Below, one piece after another: positions 53,301 to 61,487 of a stretch of 64,000 bases of DNA. A model generated the notes under the pieces. That model did no database searches. It saw only the letters and a program-made list of their open reading frames with translations, and had not been told where the DNA came from. The number at the start of each line of letters is the position of its first letter. Within the stretch, counting starts at the first letter, position 1. Position numbers and translations under genes: made by a program. Where the stretch lies: contig NW_024881322.1 in assembly GCF_018691265.1 (NCBI RefSeq), forward strand, positions 4,650,001 through 4,714,000, given 5' to 3'. Origin of the DNA: Tyto alba. Its lineage: Eukaryota > Chordata > Aves > Strigiformes > Tytonidae.

Positions 53301-55676
53301 CTCACCATGTATTGATAAAACACAGCATGTGAGAAGAAACGCCCCTCTGCAACCTTGGATTTGACATCATTAAAAACAAAACAAGAAAACCCAAACCACA
53401 AGCTGAGAGACTTTTGAACACAAAGTGCTCCGGAGGGGGCTCAGGACGGTGGATAATGCTGTTATCCATTCTATGTTTGAAGCTTTTTAGGTCAATTCTG
53501 CAACTGTAAGTACAGTTCTGCAATCTACAGATAGAGCAGGAAGAGGCTGAACCTCTCTGCAGGAACTGTGACTGCTGGCACCCTTCATGCCGAGTGGTGC
53601 ACGCGAGCCCCGGGCTGCCAGGGGAGCAGCAGAACTGCTTTGAAATGTCTCCTTTGAGCCATTTCGTTAACGCTGCTGCTTTGCTCCTTCCTGCCGCTCT
53701 TTCGGGGCGGTTCTGAGCCTCTCTAACAATGGCAGGAATCGCAAGGAGGCGTAACTGGAGATAACCTCAGGTCACTGTAAATGTCTTGCTCTTCTTGGGG
53801 CTTCTTCAGACCGGTGTGATTCCAGCACACACTTTTGTTGTGCAGAGGCTGGTGCGTGGAAAAAACCATTCTGATCCCAGTGGGACTACTTGTGTGCAGA
53901 AGTCTTTGGTTCCTAGGTTCCCATCCTGCCACGAGCCAAGACTGAAAAATGTTGAATTTCAGCAAAATCTACACCTGTATGTTGCACAAAATGGAACCTC
54001 CTTTAATGGGTTCCTTTTCCTGTTGCTAACAAAGAGCCCGCAGCTAAATCGAGCCAGACAACTTGGAGCTGGTTTGCTTTAATTAGAATTCAGATCTGAG
54101 CAGACGTGAGCAGGGAAAATGATATATGTGGGCGGGGCTTTTTTAAATCTGGTTGTTGCGTGGTGATCCTCGTCCGAAAAGACACCTCGGGAGTTCATGC
54201 TGGAATTCAGCCGCAAAAGCGGGAAGATAAGGCGAAAGCAATCTGCCTTCTAATTAAGGCCTTAACGAACCAGGAGTCTGCTGGGGTCGAGATGCTGCTG
54301 GCTCAGGCGGGCGCAGGGGCCTGGGCCCAAGCCCAAGCTACGGACTGAAGTCAAGGGGTCGAAGCCAGCTGGGGAGGGGGCAGCAGGAGCGGTCAAAATC
54401 CAAGAGCGTCTCGGCACGGGACGGTGCAAACCTGAGAAGGCTCAGGAGGGGAGGGGGGGGGGGGGGGGCAGGTATGCTGACAGAACTCTTCTTTGAACGT
54501 TGCAGTGGCCTCGGAAGCGTTTGAGGATGACAACGGCAGCAGCTTCGTATCCGAAGATTCGGAAACTCAGTCGGTGTCCAGCTTCAGCTCCGGTCCTACG
54601 AGCCCCTGCGAGGTGCCCGCTCCGTTTCCTCCCGCGCCGCGACCCGGGAGCCTGGATCTGCCCAGCCCCGTCTCCCTCTCGGAGTTCGGGCTGATCTTTC
54701 CCGTCCTCGGCCCCCGAAGCGAGTGCAGCGGGGCGTCCTCCCCCGAGTGCGAGGCGGAGCGAGGTACGCACAGCCGGATACCCCGGGCCGGTGCTTTTCG
54801 GCTTCGTAAAGGGAGCAGGAAAAAAAAAAACCTTCTGAGCTGCCCTCGGCGTCTCGCCAGCTCGCTGAGCTCTGACCCGCTGGCCGCTTCCCTGGGGAAG
54901 GGCAGCGCTGCGTCCCGCAGTGAACGATGACAGCTCAGATGGTTTAATGATCCTCCCCCTGGCTGGGAAGGTTCCCCAGCCCTGTCTCAGTGGAGGGAGT
55001 TCAAGGTTTCTCATGAAGTAAGTGATCGGTGGGATTCTGATGGTACGTTAATTTTAAGGAAAATCTGAGGTTTTGGTTTTTTTTTGTTTTGTTTTGTTTT
55101 TGATTACTGTCCTGCTAGCTGAAAATCCTGCTTTTCAGGGGAAAAAAAAAAAAAAAACAACAAAAAACCCAAACAAAATAACGTGCCATACAGAAGCTCT
55201 TGCAGGCTCTTCCAGTTCTTGCTGACAAATTCAGACTAGAGGATTACCACCGCTCCTGTGTGCTTGAACCTAAGGCTGTTTACACTGTAATTTGCTGATG
55301 CAGTGCACAAGAGGAGTGTGGCTTGGAAGTCCAACTTCAGTTTCTTTGAAGCATCTTGCTCTTGCTCCTATTTTTTTTTTTTTTTTTTTTTTTTTTGCAC
55401 GCTTTGGCAAAGGAAGCTGCAGAGGCAGCCGCTTGAAGCTGAAGTTGCAGAATGAAATCTGGGTTTAACATCTAGTTTAATCCTTTCTTTGCAGGGGATA
55501 GGGCAGAAGGGGCTGAGAACAAGACAAGCGACAGAGTGAACAAGAATAGGAGCAGCACCAGGAGCAGCTCCACTGAAGGGTTGGCTTTGGATAACCGAAT
55601 GAAGCAGCTCTCCCTTCAGTGCATGAAAATCAAAGAGGGAATCTGCGCGGGCAGAAAAGCTGCCCAGATTGGCTGA
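5176..55676 (+). CDS. SH3BP5: SH3 domain-binding protein 5 (SH3BP5/Sab), complete nine-exon coding region
   Basis: The nine exons listed below join in one frame to give 441 residues and a TGA, close to the 455 residues of human SH3BP5. The family is known as an adaptor that binds the BTK SH3 domain, a mitochondrial outer-membrane docking protein for JNK, and a guanine-nucleotide exchange factor for RAB11. What I see: an acidic N-terminus with eleven consecutive Glu (residues 29-39), a highly charged heptad-rich coiled-coil region (about 46-270), and a Ser/Pro-rich tail (about 271-441). The tail has docking-like motifs around 341-353 (RPGSLDLPSPVSL) and 416-422 (RMKQLSL), and the protein ends in QIG as in mammals. 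All splice junctions are GT-AG and phases match across every intron. The paralog SH3BP5L is less likely, because exons 2-7 are nearly identical to mammalian SH3BP5 as I remember it. The convergent CAPN7 neighbour agrees. The 5' UTR may contain further non-coding sequence. Confidence 0.97.
5260..5292 (+). repeat. SH3BP5: (GAG)11 trinucleotide repeat coding poly-Glu
   Basis: Eleven uninterrupted GAG codons in exon 1. An uninterrupted codon repeat is prone to length change, and mammals have an interrupted Glu-rich stretch at the same place. Confidence 0.95.
5311..7376 (+). other. SH3BP5: SH3BP5 intron 1
   Basis: 2.07 kb, GTGAGG...TTCTAG. The CpG-rich island fades by about 5650, with a (TTTA)4-type stretch at about 5409-5428 inside it. 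The rest is unique AT-rich sequence with no recognised gene or repeat. Confidence 0.9.
7377..7439 (+). CDS. SH3BP5: SH3BP5 coding exon 2 (residues 46-66)
   Basis: A small 63-base exon between acceptor TTTCTTTCTAG and donor GTACAA. It encodes the start of the first long helix (GELEKLNQSTDDINRRETEL, then E), effectively identical to mammalian SH3BP5. Both ends are in phase 0, so skipping it would keep the frame but remove the first part of the coiled coil. Confidence 0.96.
7440..17523 (+). other. SH3BP5: SH3BP5 intron 2
   Basis: 10.1 kb of largely unique sequence. Simple runs: C14 at 8322-8335, an A run at about 11666-11682, and T runs at about 13424-13441 and 15471-15491. A GC-richer pocket lies at 14550-15000. 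An AT-rich block at about 15600-16700 is dense in homeobox and POU-like sites. No exon or RNA gene recognised. Confidence 0.9.
15600..16700. promoter_or_regulatory. Candidate conserved regulatory block in intron 2
   Basis: An AT-rich, repeat-free 1.1 kb stretch with clustered TAATTA-type sites (such as 16484-16489, followed by GAATTAC) and a perfect reversed octamer ATTTGCAT at 16567-16574. It has few CpGs and no coding potential. It resembles a vertebrate intronic enhancer in texture, but conservation cannot be judged here. Confidence 0.3.
17524..17652 (+). CDS. SH3BP5: SH3BP5 coding exon 3 (residues 67-109)
   Basis: A 129-base exon in phase 0 at both ends, with acceptor ...TTTTGAAG and donor GTGAGA. 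It encodes DARQKFRSVLVEATVKLDEL and continues to EARRVARQ, a charged helical stretch of the exchange-factor coiled coil that appears unchanged from mammals. The pyrimidine-rich tract lies about 15-35 bases upstream of the AG, with a purine-containing gap (GCAATGTTTTGAAG) next to the exon. Confidence 0.96.
17653..37688 (+). other. SH3BP5: SH3BP5 intron 3, the largest (20 kb)
   Basis: GTGAGA...TTTTTTAG. Mostly unique AT-rich sequence. It includes a C20 run (21846-21865), a T24 run (24611-24634), a CCCCCA-rich tract (about 29720-29740), an antisense CR1 relic (about 29897-30750) and an 8-base inverted repeat (36241-36259). No additional exon is supportable, although an internal promoter for a short SH3BP5 isoform could lie here. 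Confidence 0.9.
29897..30750 (-). mobile_element. Old CR1-type LINE fragment, antisense, 3' region
   Basis: Reading the + strand, the segment starts with an (A)CAGAATC end and continues with CCCAACCTCCTGCTCAAAGC, CTCCAGAGATGGAGA and AACCTCTCCAGG. Further in come TTCCTTGTTGAACTGTATGAGGT and TATCATCCACAGATTT (first motif abridged here to its key part). These are the hallmarks of the reverse complement of the CR1 3' region in birds and reptiles. The copy is heavily diverged, has no coding frame left, and is 5'-truncated as is usual for CR1. The right boundary is uncertain. Confidence 0.75.
37689..37853 (+). CDS. SH3BP5: SH3BP5 coding exon 4 (residues 110-164)
   Basis: A 165-base exon in phase 0, behind a very strong acceptor (T16 directly before AG) and followed by donor GTAATA. 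It encodes AQLEAQKATQDFQRATEVLR and continues to LNHATQR, the second part of the coiled-coil bundle. Met157 (ATG 37830-37832, start of MLNHATQR) corresponds to the position where, as I recall, a shorter human isoform of 298 residues begins. An internal promoter in intron 3 is therefore possible, though I do not see one clearly. Confidence 0.96.
37854..45771 (+). other. SH3BP5: SH3BP5 intron 4
   Basis: 7.9 kb, GTAATA...TTGAAG. It holds an AT-only palindromic stretch (about 41558-41593), a 15-base direct repeat (41051-41065 and 41069-41083), T runs at about 43581-43600 and 44169-44178, and a GC-rich pocket at 45100-45480 just before exon 5. No gene recognised. Confidence 0.9.
41558..41593. repeat. 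AT-only palindromic AAATTTTAAA-type repeat
   Basis: Alternating A and T blocks of three to five bases over about 36 bases, largely self-complementary. It can form a hairpin or cruciform. Confidence 0.8.
45772..45902 (+). CDS. SH3BP5: SH3BP5 coding exon 5 (residues 165-208)
   Basis: A 131-base exon after acceptor CCCTTTTGAAG, with consensus donor GTATGT. It encodes VMEAEQTKTRSELVHKETAA and on to AINKSK. The final Lys codon is split AA|G across intron 5. It lies in the highly basic and acidic part of the coiled coil. Differences from human that I can recall are conservative Lys for Arg. Confidence 0.96.
45903..49733 (+). other. SH3BP5: SH3BP5 intron 5
   Basis: 3.8 kb, GTATGT...CCACAG. It has a short (TA)n microsatellite near 48391-48405, a GC-richer patch at about 49150-49290, and a small inverted repeat GGGCCT-TTC-AGGCCC at 47594-47608. 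No gene recognised. Confidence 0.9.
49734..49776 (+). CDS. SH3BP5: SH3BP5 coding exon 6 (residues 208-222)
   Basis: A very short 43-base exon (acceptor TTTTTCCACAG, donor GTACGT). It completes Lys208 and encodes PYFELKAKYYVQLE, identical to the mammalian segment in the third long helix. It is out of frame if skipped (43 is not a multiple of 3), so the open frame of the mRNA depends on its inclusion. Confidence 0.95.
49777..51682 (+). other. SH3BP5: SH3BP5 intron 6 with a GC/CpG-rich core
   Basis: 1.9 kb, GTACGT...GGTTAG. Positions about 50320-50900 are markedly GC-rich with repeated CpG. An open frame of 286 codons crosses this on the - strand, but it starts at TTG and matches nothing I know. 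No exon is supportable. Confidence 0.85.
51683..51902 (+). CDS. SH3BP5: SH3BP5 coding exon 7 (residues 223-295)
   Basis: A 220-base exon (acceptor CCCTGGTTAG, donor GTGAGT) ending one base into the Val296 codon. It encodes the last coiled-coil segment (QLKKTVDDLQAKLALAKGEY and on to IHERRR), then the conserved glycine-rich turn AMGPRGCGVGAEG and the start of the Ser-rich tail. This marks the boundary between the exchange-factor module and the regulatory tail. Confidence 0.96.
51903..54505 (+). other. SH3BP5: SH3BP5 intron 7
   Basis: 2.6 kb, GTGAGT...TTGCAG. It is GC-rich at 52420-52600 and has a G16 run at 54453-54468, only about 37 bases before exon 8. No gene recognised. Confidence 0.9.
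54506..54763 (+). CDS. SH3BP5: SH3BP5 coding exon 8 (residues 296-381), Ser/Pro tail with JNK-docking-like motif
   Basis: A 258-base GC-rich exon, with acceptor TTGAACGTTGCAG and donor GTACGC. It encodes ASEAFEDDNGSSFVSED, a Ser-rich stretch, a Pro-rich run (residues 333-342), then RPGSLDLPSPVSLSEF, which matches the first kinase-interaction motif described for Sab, and the conserved GPRSECSGASSPEC. One acidic residue after FVSED appears missing compared with mammals. The Pro-rich run is longer than the human one I recall, but it has no clear class I or II SH3 ligand consensus. Codon use is strongly GC3 compared with exons 2-5. Confidence 0.95.
54764..55494 (+). other. SH3BP5: SH3BP5 intron 8
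   Basis: The shortest SH3BP5 intron (731 bases), GTACGC...TTTGCAG. It contains an A-rich run at about 55141-55157 and a T26 run at 55371-55396, about 100 bases before exon 9. Confidence 0.9.
55495..55676 (+). CDS. SH3BP5: SH3BP5 last coding exon (exon 9, residues 382-441)
   Basis: Acceptor TCTTTGCAG; the exon begins with the last two bases of a Gly codon and ends at TGA 55674-55676. It encodes DRAEGAENKTSDRVNKN, a shortened Ser/Arg linker, then ALDNRMKQLSLQC, which holds a basic-x-x-Leu-x-Leu motif like the second JNK-docking site, and terminates in AQIG. The linker is roughly 10-15 residues shorter than in human, which accounts for most of the length difference. Confidence 0.95.
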
Positions 55677-56248
55677 GTCCTCCTTGTGCCCTGTCCTGAT
55701 TAATGGGAGTATAAATATTTATACATGAACTTCTAAGTGTTTGAAGAACATTGTGCCAATAATACATGCCAAATCTTAAGCGTTTAAGAATTTAAAACTG
55801 CACTAAGAAGTCTAATTGATGTGGAGGGCTGAAGTTTTTATTCAGTAAATCCTTTGTAAGCCGGACAAGTTATCAAATGTTTAAGCTGTGCTCATATTTC
55901 ACAGACTCTGTAAATTGTTTTGTAGCAGCCTGGCTGAAGCAATAACTAGTTACGTTCCTGTGTAAATTCATGCCAATAGGGGGGTCTGAAATTCAAGCCA
56001 GACATTTGCAGAGAGCGGTTTGGCTTCAGTTTTGTAGAACGAAATGCTCTTTAGATACAGTGGATCTCTCGAGTACAAGTGGCACACTCTTTAAACATCC
56101 GTATTTGTCTGTATTACGCTGAAACTGTAGAAATATTTTGTACACAGGAAAGCTGTTGCATGTGTGGGGTCTGAAAGCCTTCACTCTTCCCTTGGTGCTC
56201 ATGGAAAGGAGAGAGATGAGTCATGGCTGTAAAAACTGGTGGTAAGAG

Positions 56249-56269
56249 ACAGACAGACAGACAGACAGG
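56249..56269. repeat. (GACA)n microsatellite in the SH3BP5 3' UTR
   Basis: About five tandem AGAC/GACA units directly after GGTAAG. Short and apparently perfect. Confidence 0.85.
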
Positions 56270-56628
56270 GGATGGTAACCCCCAGTGGTGGGAGGCCCTT
56301 TCTAGCCACCTTCCCGGGTCTGGCTGGGACTCTTGAGGGTGGTTCCAGTGACCAAAAAGAGTTGGTTGACCCCTTGCCCTTCCCCTCCCCTGAGAAGTGA
56401 AGTATTCTTTTTCAGCACTTTAAGTGTTTTTTTCGCTCGAGAATGGGAGTCATAGATGTTTTCAGGACAGTTACGACAAGGGATTCGCCCTTGAAATATG
56501 CATGAAGAAAAGGAATTGCCAGTGTAGATTGACAATGTGTTCTTAAGTTTTTCTGTAGGTTGTACTGTGTGGGGTTTTATAACTGTTAAAGGGACTTGGG
56601 ATTTTAGTATGCCCTAGAGAAAATGTTC

Positions 56629-56634
56629 AATAAA
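56629..56634 (+). terminator. SH3BP5: Canonical poly(A) signal AATAAA, likely proximal SH3BP5 3' end
   Basis: AATAAA sits about 950 bases after the stop codon, the first canonical signal in the 3' flank. GT/T-rich sequence follows within about 20-70 bases (TGTTTTGCC, TGTCTGGTAA). Confidence 0.65.
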
Positions 56635-56655
56635 ATTAGAAAGGGCACAGGCATG

Positions 56656-58076
56656 TTTTGCCAGCAGCTGTTAGGCAGTAGTAGTGTCTGGTAATTATGC
56701 TAATAAGTGGTAGTAAAAATCCTAGGACTCTTCAGTTTTGGTGGCTAAGCATTTCTGAAAGCACCATTTTATCTAAAAATGTCAGTTTATATTGTTAATT
56801 TGATGGGAATTTAGTATTGCCCCCGAGGTATTTTCTATTCTATGTTTTTGCAGTCCTGTTGTATTTTGTCCCTGCCACAGCTTGTGTATCTATTCTCAAT
56901 GTAAAATTCTTCACACTACAGTAAACGTTTTTGTTTTCCACATTTCGAGTCTGTGCAAGCGAAGTGTATCTCAAGCACAAAGAACTGAATCTTCTCCTGC
57001 AGCAAGTTTAGTCTTCACACGCTCCCAGTGGAAGCCGGTGGCCCGCTGTCACTCTCTTTGGCGTGAGATGCCTTTGCACTACGTGGACAACTGTTGCTTC
57101 CAGCTCCTTGAAGCCCTGCACCCGCGGTTCACCTGTTACTCTGAACTACACGAGACCAGAGCTTTAGCCAAGCTTTCCAAAATGCCTTAGTATGCAGAAG
57201 GGAGGAAGGTATTCTGTTACGTGACACCTCTGTACTTCGTGCTGCTGGAATGTGCTCTAAGGCCGTGCAGAACTGGAGGTAAAGAAACCTGTTTTCATAA
57301 AAATTAGATTCAGCACGTTATAGCTGTTAAGCTGTAATAGCTTCAGATATTTCCATCTTCCAGAGAGCTGAAGGCAGAACTCTGCCATGGCGTTTCCCAG
57401 CCCAGAGAATGCTTGGGAAAGAAGCGAGTGGTTCCAGCTCCTGGTGTGAGCATCGCTTGGGGAGAAGCTGGGGCTGACGCTGTTAAACACGAAATGAAAA
57501 GCAGTGCAGAAGTGCCACACTGGACTAGTTGTTTTTACTTAAACTTTCGTAGTTAAGCTACTGTCTGTGCAGTATAGAGTTAGAAAAATCAGCAGAGGTA
57601 TTTGTGGTTGAATATCTTATTTTTGCAGACTTGCTAGCCAGCCCCTATTACTTTTCTGGGTGGTTTGGGTATGGTTTTTTGGTGGTGGTTTCTTTGTTGT
57701 GTGTTTTTTTGTGTGTGTGTGTGTCTTAATTTTTTTAGCTCTCTTACTATCAAATTTCCTCTCATCTTGCCAGTTCTAACTGGAAACCCAAACTCCCTGC
57801 ACTTTGGCAGTGAATTAATTGTATGTTCAGCAGGATACGAAGAGTTGCATGGGCTGCCTTGCACATGTCCTGCCTGGGTTCAGCTCCCAGCAGGGCAAAA
57901 ACCATTGATGGGGAAGTACCAGAGGGTGTGGAACCCACCACACCCTTACTTTTACACCTTGCTTCTGCAAGATTTGTTTACAGACCTTGCTGCAGCCTTC
58001 TTCCTTCGGCGACCACCGGACTTGGCAGGTAACTCAGCCTTCAAATGTGCAAGCAAACAGGCACAAGTGTGCGTCT
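56656..58076. other. Intergenic sequence or distal SH3BP5 3' UTR
   Basis: Unique AT-rich sequence with a T/G-rich stretch and (TG)n microsatellite at about 57655-57724. No coding exon. It would be 3' UTR if the distal + strand poly(A) signal at 58077 is used. Confidence 0.5.
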
Positions 58077-58082
58077 AATAAA
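58077..58082 (+). terminator. Second + strand poly(A) signal AATAAA, possible distal SH3BP5 3' end
   Basis: AATAAA lies 2.4 kb past the SH3BP5 stop codon. Transcription reading this far would extend the 3' UTR through about 56650-58100. A - strand AATAAA lies only 16 bases further on. Use of this site is inference. Confidence 0.3.
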
Positions 58083-58098
58083 TTAATGGAAAACTCGT

Positions 58099-58104
58099 TT
58101 TATT
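58099..58104 (-). terminator. CAPN7: Candidate distal CAPN7 poly(A) signal
   Basis: AATAAA on the - strand, inside an AT-rich tract, lying 16 bases from a + strand AATAAA (58077-58082). The 300 bases on its CAPN7 side are AT-rich and look UTR-like. Use is unproven. Confidence 0.3.
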
Positions 58105-59839
58105 TTAAACTTCATTAAAGCCATAATTATAAATATGACAAACTTAGATGAACATACATTGCTATAGAGTACAGGCAAGTGAAAAAGCTTTCTCCGGTTA
58201 CTTTTCTGTATTCTGAAGCGTAACATGATGGTAGCTGCCTTCATGGGTATAAAAATAAGCCTCTGGTGTATCAAAGTATATGTGATCACTTCAGCTGCCC
58301 TGAAGTGAGAATGTGTAAAGCGAATGTTAAGCTAGGAATTCCGCTTCTCTTTGGTATTATCAAACAATTTAAATGTCTCTTGACTAAGCGCCGAACACCT
58401 CTGCTATATGTACACAAACTTAATTTTAAATAGCTGGCTGGGTCAGACACTGCATAGATGGTGTGGTCAAGCGCATGTTTACTGTACAGAAGAGTTGCAG
58501 GAGGCTAGGGCTGACTCCGGGCCCGTGGGACAGAGGGGACAGGGGTAGGAGCTGTTGGTTCCGTCCAGCCCTGGTACCACCTCTCGCTGTCTCTGAGAGC
58601 TGAGGGACGGGATTCACCGAGGGCTGACCCGGGTCATCCTGCCCACCCAAACTGAGGGGGGGGCGTGTCTGGGGGCACGTCTCACCCTGAGCTATAGGCT
58701 GCAGCACTGGGGGCTCTTGTATGGAGCTTTACATTTACTTTTTAAGTAAGATTAAAAAAAAAAAAAAAAACCAACAGAGAAAAGGCTTTGCAGTGCGTAA
58801 GGAGACTGTCAAAACTTCTGAAGAGGCTCCTCCAGACATCCCTCTGCACCACCGACAGAGTACTAAAAATAATTTTTGTAGTAGTCTGCCCTTAGTTAAT
58901 CAAAGAAAGTGTAAATCCTCTTAAAGCCCCTTGTGGCAGCTGGCTTCCATTGTGTCAGTTATCCCCCCGGTCTGGAGCTCAGGCACTAGTCCAGAACTGT
59001 GCAGTGGGTGACCAACAACTCAGGAGTGACGGGAGCTCGGCGGTGTGTTTTGAGGCTTGGTGTTTTAACGTTTACAGGCAGGGAAGGCTTAAGGGCCTAG
59101 GGGTGCATAGCTGTCTCTCTGGAGGTAAAGTAACGTGAGTGATGTGCCTGTGTTACAGCCCGAGCTGTTGCACAGCCACCTCGATTTCTGCGCACACAGG
59201 CTTTCTGAAAGTCTCGCTGCATAACCCTTCTGTGCTTACATCAGCATCGAGCGTCCTCTGTCACAGGGACCAAAAATGCCCGATGCTGTAAGGGGGGGAA
59301 AGAAAGCTTAACCTAGATACAGGTCTGAGGTTGTGTTATAATCTAAGGATCATTTCACTCTCCAATAATTTTTCCAGATTTATTTGTTGAAAAAATATAA
59401 CGTATGTATTTGATAGAAACATGATCATTTTTTTTCTAAGAAAAAAGGGCAGGAAAATGTTGTAAAATTACTTTGCCACAACCAGCATCTGCAGATTCTT
59501 TTTTAAGAATGTTTTGTATTTTCTTTTCAATACTCCACCTGAGTGTTCTGCCTTACACCTGAAGGGAGGTATAGAGGGATGGGATTCCAGCAGCCTGTGT
59601 AGGTGCAGTGTTTGAATAGAACTTAAACTGATACTGAGCTGAAATCCTGTGCAGTTATGGGGATGAGCCCCATCCACTGACTGTACTCTGTGTCTGCAAG
59701 AAGTGTTAGTGGATCCTGGCAGGGACAGGATTCTCTAGCATTGAGTATATTACTTGCTTTTAGTTCAGTATGGAAGTTGAACCTTCTGCTCATTTTATCC
59801 CACATAAACTTTTGGCACTAGCTTGTGCTTGGGGGAAGC

Positions 59840-59865
59840 AAAAAAAAAAAAAAAAAAAAAAAAAA
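59840..59865. repeat. A26 homopolymer run
   Basis: Twenty-six uninterrupted A followed by TAGAGAGAGA. No flanking target-site duplication or upstream gene-like sequence that would mark a retrocopy was seen. Confidence 0.9.
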
Positions 59866-61040
59866 TAGAGAGAGAAAACCTTTCCTGCAGAACAGAAATC
59901 AACTACAGAAGAACAACAGATTTTACTGTAGGCAAGTCTACCAGCTTGATCTCAAACAGCCAAGGATGTGCAAGAACTTCATATGGAAAGCTGGCAGTTC
60001 TGGCATCTGCCTTTTGTACTGTCAAAAATATACTCAGTTGAGACTTACTAACTTCATAGGGGATAAAATATGTGCAAGACTCTGCTGCTGCTCTAGTTTA
60101 GCCTGAGCTAAAAAGGTAACACAAATTTGTAGGGAAAATGTGAGTTGAATGAAATTAGTTTTGTAGGGATGAAGCAGTCCTGGGCATATATTCCCAAAAG
60201 TCAAGGATAACCACAAAGAACCTAATTTGGTTTTTGCTCAGCTTGTGCCCATGCTGTGCCCTCTGCTGATTTGCTGCAATAACCATCAGAAATTTCCCAG
60301 CAAAAGAAGGTAAAGTCCCACTGACAAACTTGTCCCCAGTTTCCTAGCCCAGATGGTGTTGGAGAGAACTGCAGTCAGAAAGGCATGTGTTTTCAGTGCC
60401 CTTTTAAAGCTAGATGTTTGTTAAGCAGCTGCTTGATGAAGGGAAGGAAATGAAACAAACAGATCTTATATTTTCAGGAGAGGGCCAAGAGCAGACTTCT
60501 GGGGGAAGAATTTTAGCCCACAGCTACTATTCCTGGTGCTCCTGTAGCACGTGTGCTCTGTTTCCCAATGACCAAATGGCACCCGTGCTCTAAAGTAAGA
60601 TTTACAGGCTACCTTTTCACTTGGAAAACTGCCAAACCAACCTGAATGGCAAGGAACTTCCTAGGGCTGTTTTAAAAGTATCCTCTCCCCAGCTATCAAA
60701 CAGAGTGGAATTTTAAGTCTGCCATTTTTAAAAAGACAAAAAAGAATGCATTTTAGGATCAGTGAGGCAGTTGGTATTTAAATTAAACTCGATTATCTTT
60801 AATCCTCTTCAGATACAGTGCATATAGATCTTCTAGAGGAAGAGCACAGACAGTAGGCTTCTAAAAAAAATCTTGTTCTGCACTAATCCCACTTCCACTA
60901 TTTTCTTAAGAACTCGGACTCTTAACGACACTGGCCAAGTGCTCAATTAATTTACTGGTTTCAACTTACAAGAAAAAAAGGTACCTTTTCAAAGATGTCT
61001 TGTATAATGGGATCAGCAAATGCATTTCTTGCAGCTGTGG

Positions 61041-61046
61041 TTTATT
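61041..61046 (-). terminator. CAPN7: Candidate CAPN7 poly(A) signal, nearest to the stop
   Basis: TTTATT on the + strand is AATAAA on the - strand, 1.06 kb past the CAPN7 stop codon. It is the first canonical signal on that strand. Confidence 0.45.
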
Positions 61047-61424
61047 GGGGGGGGAGAGCTTGGAATGACCCTTCTCCTAGAGGCTGAATACTTACAAAAA
61101 TGATGAGAAGCAAACATTTCTTTGCTGGGATGGTGATGGTGGTGGTTCCCTACCTCCTCGCACCAGCACATGAGACCACCTCAGTAGACACAAAGAATCT
61201 TACAGTGCAGCTTTAGATGAAAACCTAAAGGAAGGGTGTGCTGCACTGTCTGTACGCTACTGCTGGCTCACCTCCTCTTGGTGCTGCTGATCTGCAGCTA
61301 GTAGGAAGCCACAGAGAACCGCGTGCTGTAATATTATGTACTAAAGTAATACAGGTATCAAATAATACCTCTCAAAATACATGTAACATAAGTGAAAACA
61401 ACTGGGGTTTGGTTTTTGTGGTTT

Positions 61425-61487
61425 TTTGTTTTCTGTTTTTTTTTTTTTTTGTTTTTTTTTTTTTTTGTTTTTTGTTTTTTTTTTTTT
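61425..61487. repeat. Long interrupted T-rich run
   Basis: T runs broken by single G or CTG over about 60 bases. On the CAPN7 strand this reads as an A-rich internal stretch of the 3' flank, which could mis-prime oligo-dT. Confidence 0.9.

Larger units (their letters stand above)
55677..56655 (+). other. SH3BP5: SH3BP5 3' UTR (proximal form)
   Basis: Sequence from the TGA to about 20 bases past the AATAAA at 56629-56634 is non-coding, AT-rich and free of recognisable repeats apart from a (GACA)5-type microsatellite at about 56249-56269. It contains a 14-base perfect palindrome with an ATTTA core (55710-55723). The exact cleavage site is inferred. Confidence 0.7.

Noticed and set aside
54442..55014. 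190-codon open frame on the - strand over exon 8
   Set aside because: It is a shadow of the GC-rich SH3BP5 exon 8 on the opposite strand; its composition is explained by the coding strand.
59840..59865. A26 run as the tail of a processed pseudogene
   Set aside because: No gene-like sequence precedes it on the + strand and no target-site duplication was seen.
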